Notes: generated by a model not told the origin, from the sequence alone. A stretch of 64,000 nucleotides of DNA from Eriocheir sinensis (GCF_024679095.1 NW_026111184.1:248001-312000); one strand, 5' to 3'; counted from the first letter of the stretch, positions 21,204 through 37,542 are shown. Made by a program: numbers and translations.

Positions 21204-22276
21204 GTGTATGTTGCATATTTTTTCAATTCAAATTTACCTTATTATATATGCATTTTGTATATTAATTTTAATACAAATTTAATTATTCGATGTGTATTTT
21301 TGTATCTGTATTTTTATAAACATATGCTTTATTTTCTGGGTATTTTGCATCTTTATTTTCATACAAATTTACGTTATTTTATTGATATTCTGCTCATTCA
21401 TTTTGATACGAATTGACATTATTCTATGTGTATTTTGTATATATTTTTCATACAAATTTACGTTATTTGATGTGTATTTGTTTATATATTTTGACGCAAA
21501 TTTACAATATTTTATGGGTATTTCGTAAATACATTTCAAAAGAAATTTACCTAGTTCTATGTGTATTTTGTATATCTATTTTCATACAAACTCAAATTAT
21601 TTCTATGTATTTTTGTATATATTTTAATACAAATTTTAGTTATGTTATGTGTATTTTGTAAATTTATTTTCATTCAAATATATATTATTTTATTGGTGTT
21701 TTGTTGATTTATATTGATACGAATTTACATTATTTTATATGTACTTTGTATATATATTTTTATACGCTTTTACATTATTTAATATTTATTTTGAATATAT
21801 ATTTTCATACAAATTCATGGTATTTTATGTGTATTTGTATATATATTTTTATATAAATTTACATTATTTTATGTGTATTTTGTATATATATTTGTTTTAC
21901 AAATCTACCTTATTTTATGGTTATTTTGTATGTGTATTTTGTATATTTATATTTATCCAAATACACGTTCTTTAATTGGTATTTTGTTTATTTATTTTAA
22001 TTCGAATTTACATTATTTTATGTGTATTTTGTATACATTTTTTTATACGTATTTACTTAATTTTATGTGTATTTTGTATATATATTTTTATAGAAATCTA
22101 CGTTTTCTTTATTTGTATTCGTATATATATTCTGAAACAAATTTACATTGTTTTATATGTATTTTTGCATATCTCTTTTAATACAAATTTACCTTATTGT
22201 ATGTGCATTTTGTATATTTATTTCAATGCAAATTTAAATATTTTATGTGTATTTTGGTATATATATTTTTATAAGA
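21203..22276 (+). repeat. block 13, F orientation
   Basis: About 24 monomers, paired with 23,533-24,602 and most of 25.2-26.28 kb. The order of variants is the same in all three. It ends where TTTTATAAGATTACGAAAAT turns into R-sense sequence. Confidence 0.85.
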
Positions 22277-23533
22277 TTACGAAAATTTGAATAACAATAT
22301 ATACAAAAAAACAAAAAAATAAATTTCAATTTGTATGAAAATAGATATACAAAATTCACATATAATTAGTTAAATTTGTATTTAAATACATGTACAAAAT
22401 ACACATAAAATAACGTAAATTTGTATGAAATGAAAACAAATTGACATAAAATTCGCGTCAAAATAAATAAACAAAATATCAATAAAAGAATGTGTATTTG
22501 TATGAAAATAGATATACAAAATACACATAAAATAACCTAAATGTGTATCAAACTATATACAAAAATACACAATTTTTTTTTAAATTTGTATGAAAATAAA
22601 TATACAAAATACACATAAAATTAGGTAAATTTGTATTGAAATACATACAGAAAATACACATAAAATAATGTAAATTTGAATGAAAATACATAAACAAATA
22701 CACTTAAAATAACGTAAATTTGTATAAAAAAATATGTACAAAACACAAATAGAATAATGTAAAATCGTATCAAAATAAATACGCAGAATATTAATAAAAT
22801 AATGTACATTTGTATGAAAATAAAGAAGCAAAATACCCATAAAATAACGCATTTTTTTTTATAAAAATATATATACCAAAATACACATCAAAAAATTAAA
22901 TTTGTATTAAAATAAATATACAAAAAACACATACAATAAGGTAAATTTTTATTGAAATAGATATGCAAAATACATATAAAACAATGTAAATTTGTTTCAA
23001 AATATATATACGAATACACAAAATAACGTAGATTTCTATAAAAATATATATAAAAAATACACATAAAATGAAGTAAATACGTATAAAAAAATGTATACAA
23101 AAAACACATAAAATAATGTAAATTCGTATCAAAATAAATAAACAAAATACCAATAAAAGAATGTGTATTTGTATAAATATAAATATACAAAATACACCTA
23201 AAATAACGTAAATTTATATAAAACTATATACAAAAATACACAGAAGTAATTAAATTTGTATGAAAATATATACAAAATACATACAAAATAAGCTAAATTT
23301 GAATTGAAATATATATACAAAATACATGAAATAAAGTAAATTTGTATCAAAATATTTATACAAATACACATATAATAACGTAAATTTGTATGAAAATATA
23401 TAAACAAAATACACATTAAATAATGTAAATACGTATAAAAAATATGTATAAAATACACATATAATCATGTAATTCGTATCAAAATAAATAAACAAAATAC
23501 TAATAAAATAATATAAATTTGTATGAGTAAACG
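22276..23533 (-). repeat. block 14, R orientation
   Basis: About 28 monomers. The first 170 bp are the 'R tail' also found at 24,602 and 26,283. A join near 22,445 (TTGACATAAAATTCGCGTC) leads into a copy of the 20.2-21.2 kb arm. Confidence 0.85.
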
Positions 23534-24602
23534 AGTATGTTGCATATTTTTTCAATTGAAATTTTCCTTATTATATACGCATTTTGTATATTAATTTTAA
23601 TACAAATTTAATTATTCGATGTGTATTTTTGTATATGTATTTTTATAAACATATGATTTATTTTTTGGGTATTTTGCATCTTTATTTTCATACAAATTTA
23701 CATTATTTTATTGATATTCTGCTCATTCATTTTGATACGAATTGACATTATTCTATGTGTATTTTGTATATATTTTTCATACAAATTTACGTTATTTTAT
23801 GTGTATTTGTTTATATTTTGACACAAATTTACAATATTTTATGGGTATTTTGTATATACATTTCAAAAGAAATTTACCTAGTTTTATGTGTATTTTGTAT
23901 ATCTATTTTCATACAAACTCAAATTATTTCTATGAATTTTTGTATATATTTTAATACAAATTTTAGTTATGTTATGTGTATTTTGTAGATTTATTTTCAT
24001 TCAAATATATATTATTTTATTGGTGTTTTGTTGATTTATTTTGATACGAATTTACATTATTTTATATGTACCTTGTATATATATATTTTTATACGCTTTT
24101 ACATTATTTAATATTTATTTTGAATATATATTTTTATACAAATTCATGGTATTTTATGTGTATTTGTATATATATTTTCATATAAATTTACATTATTTTA
24201 TGTGTATTTTGTACATATATTTTATTACAAATCTACCTTATTTTATGTTTATTTTGTATGTGTATTTTGTATATTTATATTTATCCAAATACATATTCTT
24301 TTATTGGTATTTTGTTTATTTATTTTAATTCGAATTTACATTATTTTATGTGTATTTTTTATACATTTTTTTATACGTATTTACTTAATTTTATGTGTAT
24401 TTTGTATATATATTTTTATAGAAATCTACGTTTTTTTATTTGTATTCGTGTATATATTTTGAAACAAATTTACATTGTTTTATATGTATTTTTGCATATC
24501 TCTTTCAATAGAAATTTACCTTATTGTATGTGCATTTTGTATATTTATTTCAATGCAAATTTAAATATTTTATGTGTATTTTGGTATATATATTTTTATA
24601 AG
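23533..24602 (+). repeat. block 15, F orientation
   Basis: Second copy of the F arm of the composite unit, near-collinear with 21,203-22,276 and with 25.2-26.28 kb. Differences are mostly single bases and few-base indels. Confidence 0.85.
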
Positions 24603-24812
24603 ATTACGAAAATTTGAATAAAAATATACAAAAAAACAAAAAAATAAATTTCAATTTGTATGAAAATATATATACAAAATACACATATAATTATTTAAGT
24701 TTGTATTTAAATACATGTACAAAATACACATAAAATAATGTAAATTTGTATGAAATGAAAACAAATTCACATAAAATAACGTACATTTGTATAAAATAGA
24801 TATACAAAATAA

Positions 24813-24813
<1 letters not shown>
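24602..24813 (-). repeat. block 16, short R tail
   Basis: About 210 bp (five monomers) in reverse sense, ending in a switch that reads ATATACAAAATAATTTTATG. The first 170 bp match 22,276-22,440 and 26,283-26,447. Confidence 0.8.
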
Positions 24814-26282
<1,469 letters not shown>

Positions 26283-26283
<1 letters not shown>

Positions 26284-26447
26284 GATTACGAAAATTTGAA
26301 TAAAAATATACAAAAAAACAAAAAAATAAATTTCAATTTGTATGAAAATATATATACAAAATACACATATAATTATTTAAGTTTGTATTTAAATACATGT
26401 ACAAAATACACATAAAATAATGTAAATTTGTATGAAATGAAAACAAA
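26283..26447 (-). repeat. block 18, short R tail
   Basis: About 165 bp in reverse sense, nearly identical to the start of block 16. It ends abruptly where GAAATGAAAACAAAT joins CTACCTTATTTTATG, re-entering sequence seen at 24,230. Confidence 0.8.
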
Positions 26448-28765
26448 TCTACCTTATTTTATGTTTATTTTGTATGTGTATTTTGTATATTTATATTTAT
26501 CCAAATACATATTCTTTTATTGGTATTTTGTTTATTTATTTTAAATCGAATTTACATTATTTTATGTGTATTTTGTATACATTTTTTTATACGTATTTAC
26601 TTAATTTTATGTGTATTTTGTATATATATTTTTATATAAATCTACGTTTTTTTATTTGTATTCGTATATATATTTTGAAACAAATTTACATTGTTTTATA
26701 TGTATTTTTGCATATCTCTTTCCATACAAATTTACCTTATTGTATGTGCATTTTGTATATTTATATCAATACAAATTTAAATATTTTATGTGTATTTTAG
26801 TATATATATTTTTTATGAGAAATGCGCTATTTTATGGGAATTTTGCATCCTTATTTTCATACAAATTTACATTATTTTATTAATATTTGGTGTATTTATT
26901 TTGATACGATTTTACAGTATTCTATTTGTTTTTTGTATATACTTTTTTATACATATTTACATTATTTAATATGTATCTTGAATATATATTTTATACATAT
27001 TTATTATCTATTATCTTTTTTCATACAAATACACATTCTTTTCATGATATTTTGTTTATTTAATTTGACACGAATTTACATTATTTGATATGTATTTTGT
27101 ATATATATTTTTATACGTATTTACATAATTTCATATGTATTTTGTATATATCTATATCTATAGAAATCTACTTTATTTTATGTGTATTCGTATATATATT
27201 TTGAAACAAATTTACATTGTTTTATATGTATTTTTGAATATCTCTTTTAATACAAATTTACCTTACTGTATATGCATTTTGTATATTTATTTCAATACAA
27301 ATTTAAATATTTTATGTGTATTTTGGTATATATATTTTTATAAAAAATGCGATAATTTTTGGGAATTTTGCATCTTTATTTTCATACAAATTTACATTAT
27401 TTTATTGATATTCTGTGTATTTATTTTGATACGATTTTACATTATTCTATTTGTTTTTTGTATATATTTTTTTATACGCATTTACATTATTTAATGTGTA
27501 TCTTGCATATATATTTTATACAAATTTACGTTCTTTTAAGTGTATTTGTTTATATATTTTCATTCAAATTTACATTTATTTTAATTCGAAATTACATTAT
27601 TTTATGTCTATTTTGTATACATTTTTTTATACGTATTTACTTAATTTTATGTGTATTTTGTATATATATTTTTATAGAAATCTACGTTTTTTATTTGTAT
27701 TCGTATATATATTTTGAAACAAATTTACATTGTTTTATATGTATTTTTGCATATCTCTTTCAATACAAATTTACTTTATTGTATGTGCATTTTGTATATT
27801 TATTTCAATGCAAATTTAAATATTTTATGTCTATTTTGGTATTTATATTTTTATTAGAAATGCGCTATTTATTTTCATACAAATTTACATTATTTTATTA
27901 ATATTCGGTGTATTTATTTTGATACGATGTTACATTATTCTATTTGTTTTTTGTATATACTTTTTTATACATATTTACATTATTTAATGTGTATCTTGCA
28001 TATATATTTTATACAAATTTATTATCTATTATCTATTTTCATACAAATACACATTCTTTTCATGATATTTTGTTTATTTATTTTGACACGAATTTACATT
28101 ATTTGATATGTATTTTGTATATATATTTTTATACGTATTTACGTGTATTTTGTATATATATTTTTATACAAATCTACGTTATTTTATGTGTATTCGTATA
28201 TATATTTTGAGACAAATTTACATTGTTTTATATGTATTTTGCATATATATTTCAATACAGATTTACCTTATTGTATGTGTATTTTGTATATTTATTTTAA
28301 TACAAATTAATTTTTTCATGTGTATTTTGGAATCTATATTTTTATAAAAAATGCGTTATTTAATGGGTATTTTGCATCTTTATTTTCATACAAATTTACA
28401 ATGTTTTATTAATATTCTGTGTATTTATTTTGATAGGATTTTACATTATTCTATTTGTGTTTAAATGTATTTAAATACAAATTTAACTAATTATATGTGT
28501 ATTTTGTATAACTATTTTCATACAAATTGAAATCTATTTTTTTGTTTTTTTGTATATATTTTTATTCAAATATTCGTAATTTTATGTGTATTTTGTATAT
28601 TTATTTTCCTACAAATATACGTTCTTTTATCGGAGTTTTGTTTATTTATTTTGATACGAATTTTCATTTTTTAGGTCGTATTTGATATATATATTTTTAT
28701 ACTTATTTACATAATTTTATATGTATTTTGAATATATATTTTCATAGAAATTTACTCTATATGTA
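26447..28765 (+). repeat. block 19, F orientation
   Basis: About 51 monomers. It contains two tandem copies of a roughly 1.0 kb unit, with markers TTTATTATCTATTATCT near 27,000 and 28,018. It is the inverse of 47.45-49.2 kb: the rare GCGATAATTTTTGGGAATTT at 27,349 has its complement near 48,421-48,440. 28.18-28.4 kb also matches 42.72-42.96 kb directly. Confidence 0.85.
26450..28300 (+). repeat. inverted partner of 47.45-49.2 kb
   Basis: The sum of paired coordinates stays near 75,760-75,780 at three landmarks (27,350 with 48,430; 28,010 with 47,750; 26,990 with 48,785). The arms are about 1.8 kb and the separation about 19 kb. Confidence 0.8.
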
Positions 28766-29329
28766 TATACAAAAAAACACAAAAATAATTTAAATTTGTA
28801 TGAAAATAAATATACAAAATACACATAAAATTAGGTAAATTTGTATTGAAATACATATACAAAATACACTTACAATAATGTAAATTTGAATGAAATTATA
28901 TAAACAAATACACTTAAAATAACGTTAATTTGTATAAAATATATATAAAAATACACATTAAATAATGAAAATATGTATAAAAAAATATATACAAAACACA
29001 AATAGTATAATATAAAATCGTATCAAAATATATACACAGAATATTAATAAAATAATGTACATTTGTATGAAAACTAAGGTGCAAAATACCTATAAAATAA
29101 CGCATTTTTTATAAAATTATATATACCAAAATACACATAAAATATTTGAATTTGTATTTGAATTTGTTTCAAAATATATATACGAATACACATAAAATAA
29201 CGTATATTTCTATAGAAATACATATACAAAATACACATGAAATGACGTAAATACGTATAAAAATATATATACACAATACACATTAAATAATGTAAATTCG
29301 CATCAAAATAAATAAACAAAATATCAATA

Positions 29330-30050
29330 AAAGAATGTGTATTTGTATGAAAATAGATATACAAAATACACATAAAATATTGTAAATTTGTATAAAACTC
29401 TATACAAAAATACACAAAAAATAATTTAAATTTTGTATAAAATATATATACAAAATACACATGAAATTAGGTAAATTTCTATTGAAATACATATACAAAA
29501 TGCACATAAAATAAAGTAAATTTGAATAAAAATATATAAACAAATACACTTAAAATAACGAAGATTTGTATGAAATATATATAGAAAATACACATTAAAT
29601 AATGTAAATATGTATAAAAAAAATATATACAAAACACAAATAGAATAATGTGAAATAGTATCAAAATAAATACACAGAATATTAATAAAATAATGTAAAT
29701 TTGTATGAAAATAAAGATGCAAAATACCCAAAAACAACGCATTTTTTATGAAAATATATATACCAAAATGCACATAAAATATTTAAATTTGTATTACAAT
29801 AAATATACAAAATGCACATACAATAAGGTAGATTTGTATTGAAATAGATATGCAAAATACATATAAAACAATGTAAATTTGTTTCAAAATATACATACGA
29901 ATACACATAAAATAACGTAGATTTCTATAAAATATATATACAAAATATACATAAAATTAAGTAAATACGTATAAGAAAATGTATACAAAATACACATAAA
30001 ATAATGTAAATTCGTATGAAAATAAATAGACTAAATGCCAATAAAAGAAT
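29330..30050 (-). repeat. representative higher-order repeat (about 0.7 kb, 15-16 monomers)
   Basis: Within long blocks the monomer variants follow a preferred order. The variant containing AATAAAAGAATGTGTATTTG (R sense) is a convenient phase marker. It recurs near 29,330, 30,040, 30,690 and 31,390, and near 33,360 and 34,110. The spacing is about 650-750 bp, or 15-16 monomers. Order between markers: AATGTGTATTTG unit, TCAAAATAAATAAAC unit, AAATACGTATAAAA unit, GTAGATTTCTATA unit, TTTGTTTCAAAAT unit, ATTGAAATAGATATGC unit, GCATTTTTTATA unit, AAATCGTATC unit and others. Elsewhere the period is shortened or lengthened by loss or gain of monomers (about 445 bp at 34.1-34.55 kb, about 975 bp at 35.3-36.2 kb), so this is a loose higher-order unit. 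Confidence 0.7.
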
Positions 30051-30399
30051 GTTTACTTGTATAAATATAAATATGCAAAATACACATAAATCAACGTAAA
30101 ATTGTATAAAACTATATACAAAAATAAACAAAAATAATTAAATTTGAATGAAAATAGATATACAAAAGACACATAAAATAAGCTAAATTTGAATTGAAAT
30201 AAATATAGAAAATACATAAAATAATGTAAATTTGTATGAAAATATATATTCAAATACACATATAAGAACGTAAATTTGTATAAAAATATATAAACAAAAT
30301 ACACATTAAATAATGTAAATACGTATAAAAGATATGTAAGTAATGTAAAAATTTATAAAATTAAAGATGCAAAATACCCATAAAATATCTCATATTTAA

Positions 30400-33300
30400 A
30401 AAAATATATATACAAAAATACACATAAAATAATTAAATTTTTATTAAAATAAATATACAAAATACACATACAATAAGGTAGATTTTTATCGAAATAGATA
30501 TACAAAAAACACATAAAATTATGAAAATTTTTATCAAAATATATACGAATACACACAATAAAATTACGTAAATTTTTATGAAAATATATATACAAAATAC
30601 ACATAAAATAATGTAAATACATAGAAAAATATATATACAAAATACACATAAAATAATGTAAATTCGTATCAAAATAAATAAACAAAATTTCCTCTAAAAG
30701 AATGTATATGTGTAGGAAAATATATATACAAAATACAAATAAAATAACAAAAATTTGTATAAAAATAATACAAAAATACACAAAAATAATTAAAATTTGT
30801 TTGAAAATAGATATGCAAAATACAAATGAAATTAGGCAAATTTTTATTGAAATACATATACAAAATACACATAAAATAATGTAAATTTGTATGAAAATAT
30901 ATAAACAAATACACATAAGATAACGTAAATTTCCATAAAATATATGTACAAAATATACATTAAATAGTGTAAATATGTCTAAAAATATATATACAAAATA
31001 CACAGAATAACGTAAAATCGTATCAAAATAAATAAACAGACAATCAATAAAATAATGTAAATTTGTATGAAAATAAAGATGCAAAATACCCATATAATAA
31101 CGCATATTTGTTTAAAAATATATATACAAAAATACACATAAAATATTTAAATTTGCATCAAAATGAATATATAAAAGGCACATACAATAAAGAAAATTTG
31201 TATTGAACTAGATATGCGAAATACACATAAATAATGTAAATTTGTATCAAAATATATATACGAATACACATAAAATAGAGTAAATTTCTATGAAAATATA
31301 TATTCAAAATACATATAAAATTATGTAAATAAGTATAAAACTATATATATCAAATACACCTAAAATAATGAAAATTCGTATCAAAATAAATAAACAAAAT
31401 TCCGATAAAAGAACGGATATTTGTAGGAAAATAAATATACAAAATTCACATAAAATTACGAAAATTTGAATAAAAATATATACTATAATACACAAAATTA
31501 ATTTCAATTTGTATGAAAATAGATATACATAATACACATATAATTAGTTAAATTTGTATTTAAATACATGTAAAAAATACACATAAAATAATGTAAATTT
31601 GTATGAAATGAAAACAAATTCACATAACATAACGTTCATTTGTATGAAATATATATACAAAATATACATAGAATAATGTAAAATCGTATCAAAATAAATA
31701 CACAGAATATCAATAAAATAAGGTAAATTTGTATGAAAATAAAGATGCAAAATACCCATAAAATAAAGCATTTTTTTATGAAAATACATATACAAAAATA
31801 CACATAGAATAACTAAATTTGTATTAAAATTAATATACAAAATGCACGTACAATAAGGTAAATTTATATTGAAAAAATATGCAAAATGCACATAAAACAA
31901 TGTATATTTGTTTCAAAATATATATACGAATACACATAAAATAACATATATTTCTATAGAAATATATATACAAAATACACATGAAATGACGTAAATACGT
32001 ATAAAAATATATATACACAATACACATTAAATAATGTGAATTCGCGTCAAAATAAATAAACAAAATATCAATAAAAAATGTGTATTTGTATGAAAATAGA
32101 TATACAAAATACACATAAAATATTTTTAATTTATATAAAACTCTTTTTATAAAAATATATATACCAAAATAATAAAATATTTAAATTTATATTACTATAA
32201 ATATACAAAATGCACATACAATAAGGTAGATTTATATTGAAATAGATATGCTAAATACATATAAAACAATGTAAATTTGCTTCAAAATATATATACCAAT
32301 ACACATAAAATAACGTAGATTACTATAAAATATATATACAAAATACACATTAAATGAAGTAAATACGTATAAGAAAATGTATACAAAGTACACATAAAAT
32401 AATTAAATTTGTATTAAAATAAATATACAAAATACACATACAATAAGGTAAATCTATATTGAAATAGATATGCAAAATAAACATAAAATAATGTAAATTT
32501 GTATCAAAACATATACGAATACACACAATAAAATAACGTAAATTTTTATGAAAATATATATAAAAAATACACATAAAATAATGTAAATACGTAGAAAAAT
32601 ATATATACAAAATACACATAAAATTATGTAAATTCTTATGAAAATAAATGAACAAAATTCCACTAAAAGAATGTATATTTGTAGGAAAATATAAATACAA
32701 AATACAAATAAAATAACTAAAATTTGTATAAAAATATATAAAAAATACATAAAAATAATTTAATTTTATTTGAAAATAGATATGCAAAATACACATAAAA
32801 TTAGGCAAATCTGTATTGAAATACATATACAAATTACACATAAAATATTGTAAATTTGTATGAAAATATATAAACAAATACACATAAAATAGCGTAAATT
32901 TATATAAAATATATATACAAAATATACATTAAATAATGTAAATGTGTAAAAAAATATATACAAAATACACATAGAATAATGTAAAATCGTATCAAAATAA
33001 ATAAACAGAATATCAATAAAATAATGTAAATTTGTATGAAAATAAAGATGCAAAATACCCAAATAATAACGCATATTTTTACAAAAATACACATAAAATA
33101 GTTAAATTTGTATTAAAATAAATATACAAAATACACATACAATATGGTAAATTTGAATTGAAATAGATATGCAAAATAAACATAAATAATGTAAATTTGT
33201 ATCAAAATATATATACGAATACCCATAAAATAGAGTAAATTTCTATGAAAATATATATTCAAAACACAAATAAAATGATATAAATATGTATAAAAATATA

Positions 33301-33530
33301 CATATCAAATACACCTAAAATAATGTAAATTCGTATAAAAATAAATAAACAAAACTACGATAAAAGAACGTATATATGTAGGAAAAAAAATATACAAAAT
33401 ATATTTGTATAAAAATATATACAAAAATACACAAAACTAATTTCAATTTGTATGAAAATAGATATACAAAATACTCATATAATTAAATAAGTTTGTATTT
33501 AAATACATGTACAAAATATACAAAAAATTA
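30400..33530 (-). repeat. tandem pair, offset about 1.96-1.97 kb
   Basis: 30.4-31.57 kb and 32.4-33.53 kb share a distinctive order: CTAAAAGAATGTATAT near 30,694 and 32,662, then the AATAACGCATATTTG or TTTTT unit near 31,096 and 33,064, then GATAAAAGAACG near 31,402 and 33,359. Confidence 0.75.
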
Positions 33531-34463
33531 GGTAGATTTGTATTGAAATACATATACAAAATACACATAAAATAATATCTAAATTTGAATGAAAATATAT
33601 AAAAAATACACCTAAAATTACGTAAATTTGTATAAAATATATATAAAAAACACACATTAAATTATGTAAATATGTATAAAAAAGTATATATACAAAACAC
33701 AAATAGAATAATGTAAAATAGTATCAAAATAAATACACAGAATCTTAATAAAAAAATGTAAATTTGTATGTAAATTAAGATGCAAAATACCCATAAAGAA
33801 ACGCATTTTTTTATAAAAATATATATACCAAAATACACATAAAATATTTGAATTTGTATTAAAATAAATATAAAAAATGCACATACAATAAGGTAAATTT
33901 GTATTGAAATAGATATGCAAAATACATATAAAACAATGTAAATTTGTTTCAAAATATATATACGAATACCCACAAAATAACGTAGATTTCTATAAAAATA
34001 TATACAAAATACACATAATAAGAAGTAAATACGTATAAACAAATGTATACAAAATACACATTAAATAATGTAAATTCGTATCAAAATAAATAAACAAAAT
34101 ACCAATAAAAGAATGTGTATTTGTATAAATATAAATATACAAAATACAGATAAAATAACGTAAATTTGTATTAAACTATATACAAAAATACACAGAAGTA
34201 ATTAAATTTGTATGAAAATATATATACAAAATAAAAATAAAATAAGCTAAATTTGAATTGAAATGTATATACAAAATACATAAAATAATGTAAATTTGTA
34301 TCAAAATATTTACACATATACACATTTAATAACGTTAATTTGTTTAAAAATATATAAACAAAATACACATTAAATAATGTAAACACGTATAAAAAACATG
34401 TACAAAATACACATATAATCATGTAATTCGTATCAAAATAAATAAACAAAATAGCAATAAAAT

Positions 34464-34480
34464 GATAATAATAATAATAA
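34464..34480. repeat. (AAT)n run beside the non-satellite insertion
   Basis: About five to six AAT steps directly before the 30-bp unrelated segment. The partner run at 50,710-50,730 is slightly longer and purer (no G), so length varied after duplication. Confidence 0.9.
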
Positions 34481-34511
34481 ATGGTCTATTCATTTGTAGG
34501 AAGCCATTAAA
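34481..34511. other. non-satellite segment, copy 1
   Basis: About 30 bp that do not resemble any monomer: TGGTCTATTCATTTGTAGG followed by AAGCCATT, then the array resumes with AAATAATGTAAACTCGCG. Its ends AATGG and CCATT are 5-bp inverted repeats, which is weak evidence for a remnant of an inserted element or a repaired break. Too short to identify. Confidence 0.75.
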
Positions 34512-36544
34512 TAATGTAAACTCGCGTCAAAATAAATAAACAAAATATCAATAAAAGAATGTGTATTTGTATGAAACTAGATATAGAAAATACACATAAA
34601 ATAACCTAAATTTGTATAAAACTATATACAAAAAAACACAAAAATAATTTAAATTTGTATGAAAATAAATATACAAAATACACATAAAATTAGGTAAATT
34701 TGTATTGAAATACGTGTACAAAATACATTTAAAATAATGTAAATTTGAATGAAATTATATAAAGAAATACACTTAAAATAACGAAAATTTGTATAAAATA
34801 TATATAAAAAATACACATTAAATAATGAAAATATGTATAAAAAAATATATACAAAACACAAATAGTATAATATAAAATCATATCAAAATATATACAAAGA
34901 ATATTAATAAAATAATGTAAATTTGTATAAAAACTAAGATGCAAAATACCTATAAAATAACGCATTTTTTTAAAAATTATATATACCAAAATACACATAA
35001 AATATTTGAATTTGTATTAAAATAAATATACAAAATGCACATACAATAAGGTAAATTTGTATTGAAATAGATATGCAAAATACATATAAAACAATGTAAA
35101 TTTGTTTCAAAATATATATACGAATACAAATATAATAACGTAGATTTCTATAAAAATAAATATACTAAATACACATAAAATTAAGTAAATACGAATAGAA
35201 AAAGTACACAAAATACACATAAAATAATGTAAATTCGTATTAATATAAATAAACAAAATACCAATAAAAGAATGTGTATTTGTATAAATATAAATATACA
35301 AAATGCACATAAAATAACTTAAATTTGTATAAAACTATATACAAAAATACATAGAAGTAATTAAATTTGTATGAAAATAGATATACAAAATACACACAAA
35401 ATAAGCTAAATTTGAATTGAAATATATATACAAAATACATAAAATAAAGTAAATTTGTTTCAAAATATTTTTAACAAATACACATATAATAACGTAAATT
35501 TGTATAAAAATATATAAACAAAATACACATTAAGTAATGTAAATACGTATACAAAAAATATGTACAAAATACACAAATAATCATGTCATTCGTATCAAAA
35601 TAAATAAACAAAAAACTAATTAAATAATGTCAATTTGTATGAGAAAACATATACAAAATACACATAAAATAACGCAAATTTCTATAAAAATATATGTACA
35701 AAAATGCACATAAAATTAATTTGCATAAAAAATATATATACAAAACACACATTAGATAATGTAAATGAGTATAAAAATATGTATACAAAATACCTATGAA
35801 ATAATCTAAATTCGTATCGAGTTAAATTAAGAAAATAACAATAAATTAATGTAATTTTGGATGAAAATATATATAGAAAACACACATAAAATAACCTAAA
35901 TACAAATACAAATAAACACATTAAATAATTTAAAATTGAATGAAATAAATATACAAAATAAACATAAAATAAGGTAAATTTGTAATAAAATATATGTAAA
36001 AATACACATAAAATAATATAAATTTGTATGAAAATATATATACAAATACACATAAAATAACATGAATTTGTATAAAATTTGTTTCAAAATATATACGAAT
36101 ACACACAATAAAATAACGTAAATTTTTATGAAAATGTATATATAAAATACACATAAAATAATTTAAATACGTAGAAAAATATATATACAAAATACACATA
36201 AAATAATGTAAACTCGTAACAAAATAAATACACAAAATTCCAATAAAAGAATGTATATTTGTAGGAAAATATATATACAAAAAACAAATAAAATAACTAA
36301 AATTTGTATAAAAATATATACAAAAATACACAAAAATAATTTAAATTTGTTTGAAAATAGATATGCAAAATACACATAAAGTTAGGCATATTTGTATTGA
36401 AATACATATACAAAACTCACATAAAATAATGTAAATTTGTATAAAAATATATATACAAATACACATAAAATAACGTAAATTTGGATAAAATATATATATA
36501 CAAAATATACATTAAATATTTTAAATATGTATAAAAATATATTA

Positions 36545-37360
36545 TATTATATATATTTTTATTGACATTTGCGTTATTTATGTGTATTTTGTATATGTTT
36601 TCTCATAGAAATTTACATTATTTTATTGGTATTTTGTCTATTTATTTTGATACGAATTACATGATTGTTTGTGTATTTTGTACATTTTTTTATACGTATT
36701 TACATTATTTAATGTGTATTTTTTTATATATTTTTTTACAAATTTACGTTATTATATGTGTATTTTTATAAGTATTTTGATAAAAATTTACATTATTTTA
36801 TGTATTTTGTATATATATTTCAATTCAAATTTAGCTTATTTTATGTGTATTTTGTATATCTATTTTAATACAAATTTAATTACTTTTATGTATTTTTGTA
36901 CATAGTTTTATATAAATTTACGTTATTTTATGTGTATTTTGTATATTTATATTTATACAAACACACATTCTTTTATTAGTATTTTATTTATTTATTTTGA
37001 TACGAGTTGACATTATTTTATGTGTATTTTGTATACATTTTTTTATACGTATTTACTTAATTATATGTGTTTTTTGTATATATATTTTTATAGAAATCTA
37101 CGTTATTTTAGTTGTATTCCTTTATATATTTTGAAACAAATTTACATTGTTTTATATGTATTTTGCGTATCTATTTCAATACAAATTTACCTTATTGTAT
37201 GTGCATTTTGTATACTTTAATACAAAATCAGATATTTTTTTTGTTTTCGTATATATATTTTTATAAAAAGTGCGTTATTTTATGAGTATTTTGCATCTTA
37301 ATTTTCATACAAATTTACCTTATTTTATTAATATTTACATTATTCTATTTGTGTTCTGTA
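36545..37360 (+). repeat. block 21, F orientation
   Basis: About 18 monomers, directly repeated at 52,795-53,582. It starts at the four-times-recurring R-to-F junction. Similarity to the partner stops near 37,335 (53,580 in the partner), which I take as the end of the duplication. Confidence 0.85.
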
Positions 37361-37542
37361 AATATGTATAAAAAATATATATACAAAACACAAATAGAAT
37401 AATGTAAAATCGTATCATAATAAATACATAGAATGTAAATAAAATAATGTAAATTTGTATGAAAATAAAGATGCAAAATACCCATAAAATAACGCATTTT
37501 TTTTAAATATACAAAATACACATGAAAGGATGTAAATACGTA

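Larger units (their letters stand above)
28765..36545 (-). repeat. block 20, R orientation, longest unswitched block
   Basis: About 170 monomers over 7.8 kb without a switch. Sub-regions: 29.2-30.3 kb resembles 49.7-50.4 kb; 30.4-33.5 kb is a tandem pair about 1.97 kb apart; from about 34.0 kb it begins the 16.25 kb-offset direct duplication. It contains the only non-satellite insertion, at 34,464-34,511. Confidence 0.85.
34000..37335. repeat. direct segmental duplication, copy 1 (about 3.3 kb)
   Basis: Collinear with about 50,250-53,580. Offsets measured at several landmarks are 16,250 (non-satellite segment) and 16,245 (ATTGACATTTGCG at 36,561 and 52,806). It spans the switch at 36,545. 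The small offset drift reflects few-base indels. It is the best-conserved large duplication I see. Confidence 0.85.

Noticed and set aside
30702..30884. A + strand reading frame of 60 residues rich in Lys, Ile and Asn inside an R block
   Set aside because: It is the stop-poor complement of diverged R monomers that lost their TAA codons by chance, with no start context and no homologue in the paired copy at 32.67-32.85 kb.
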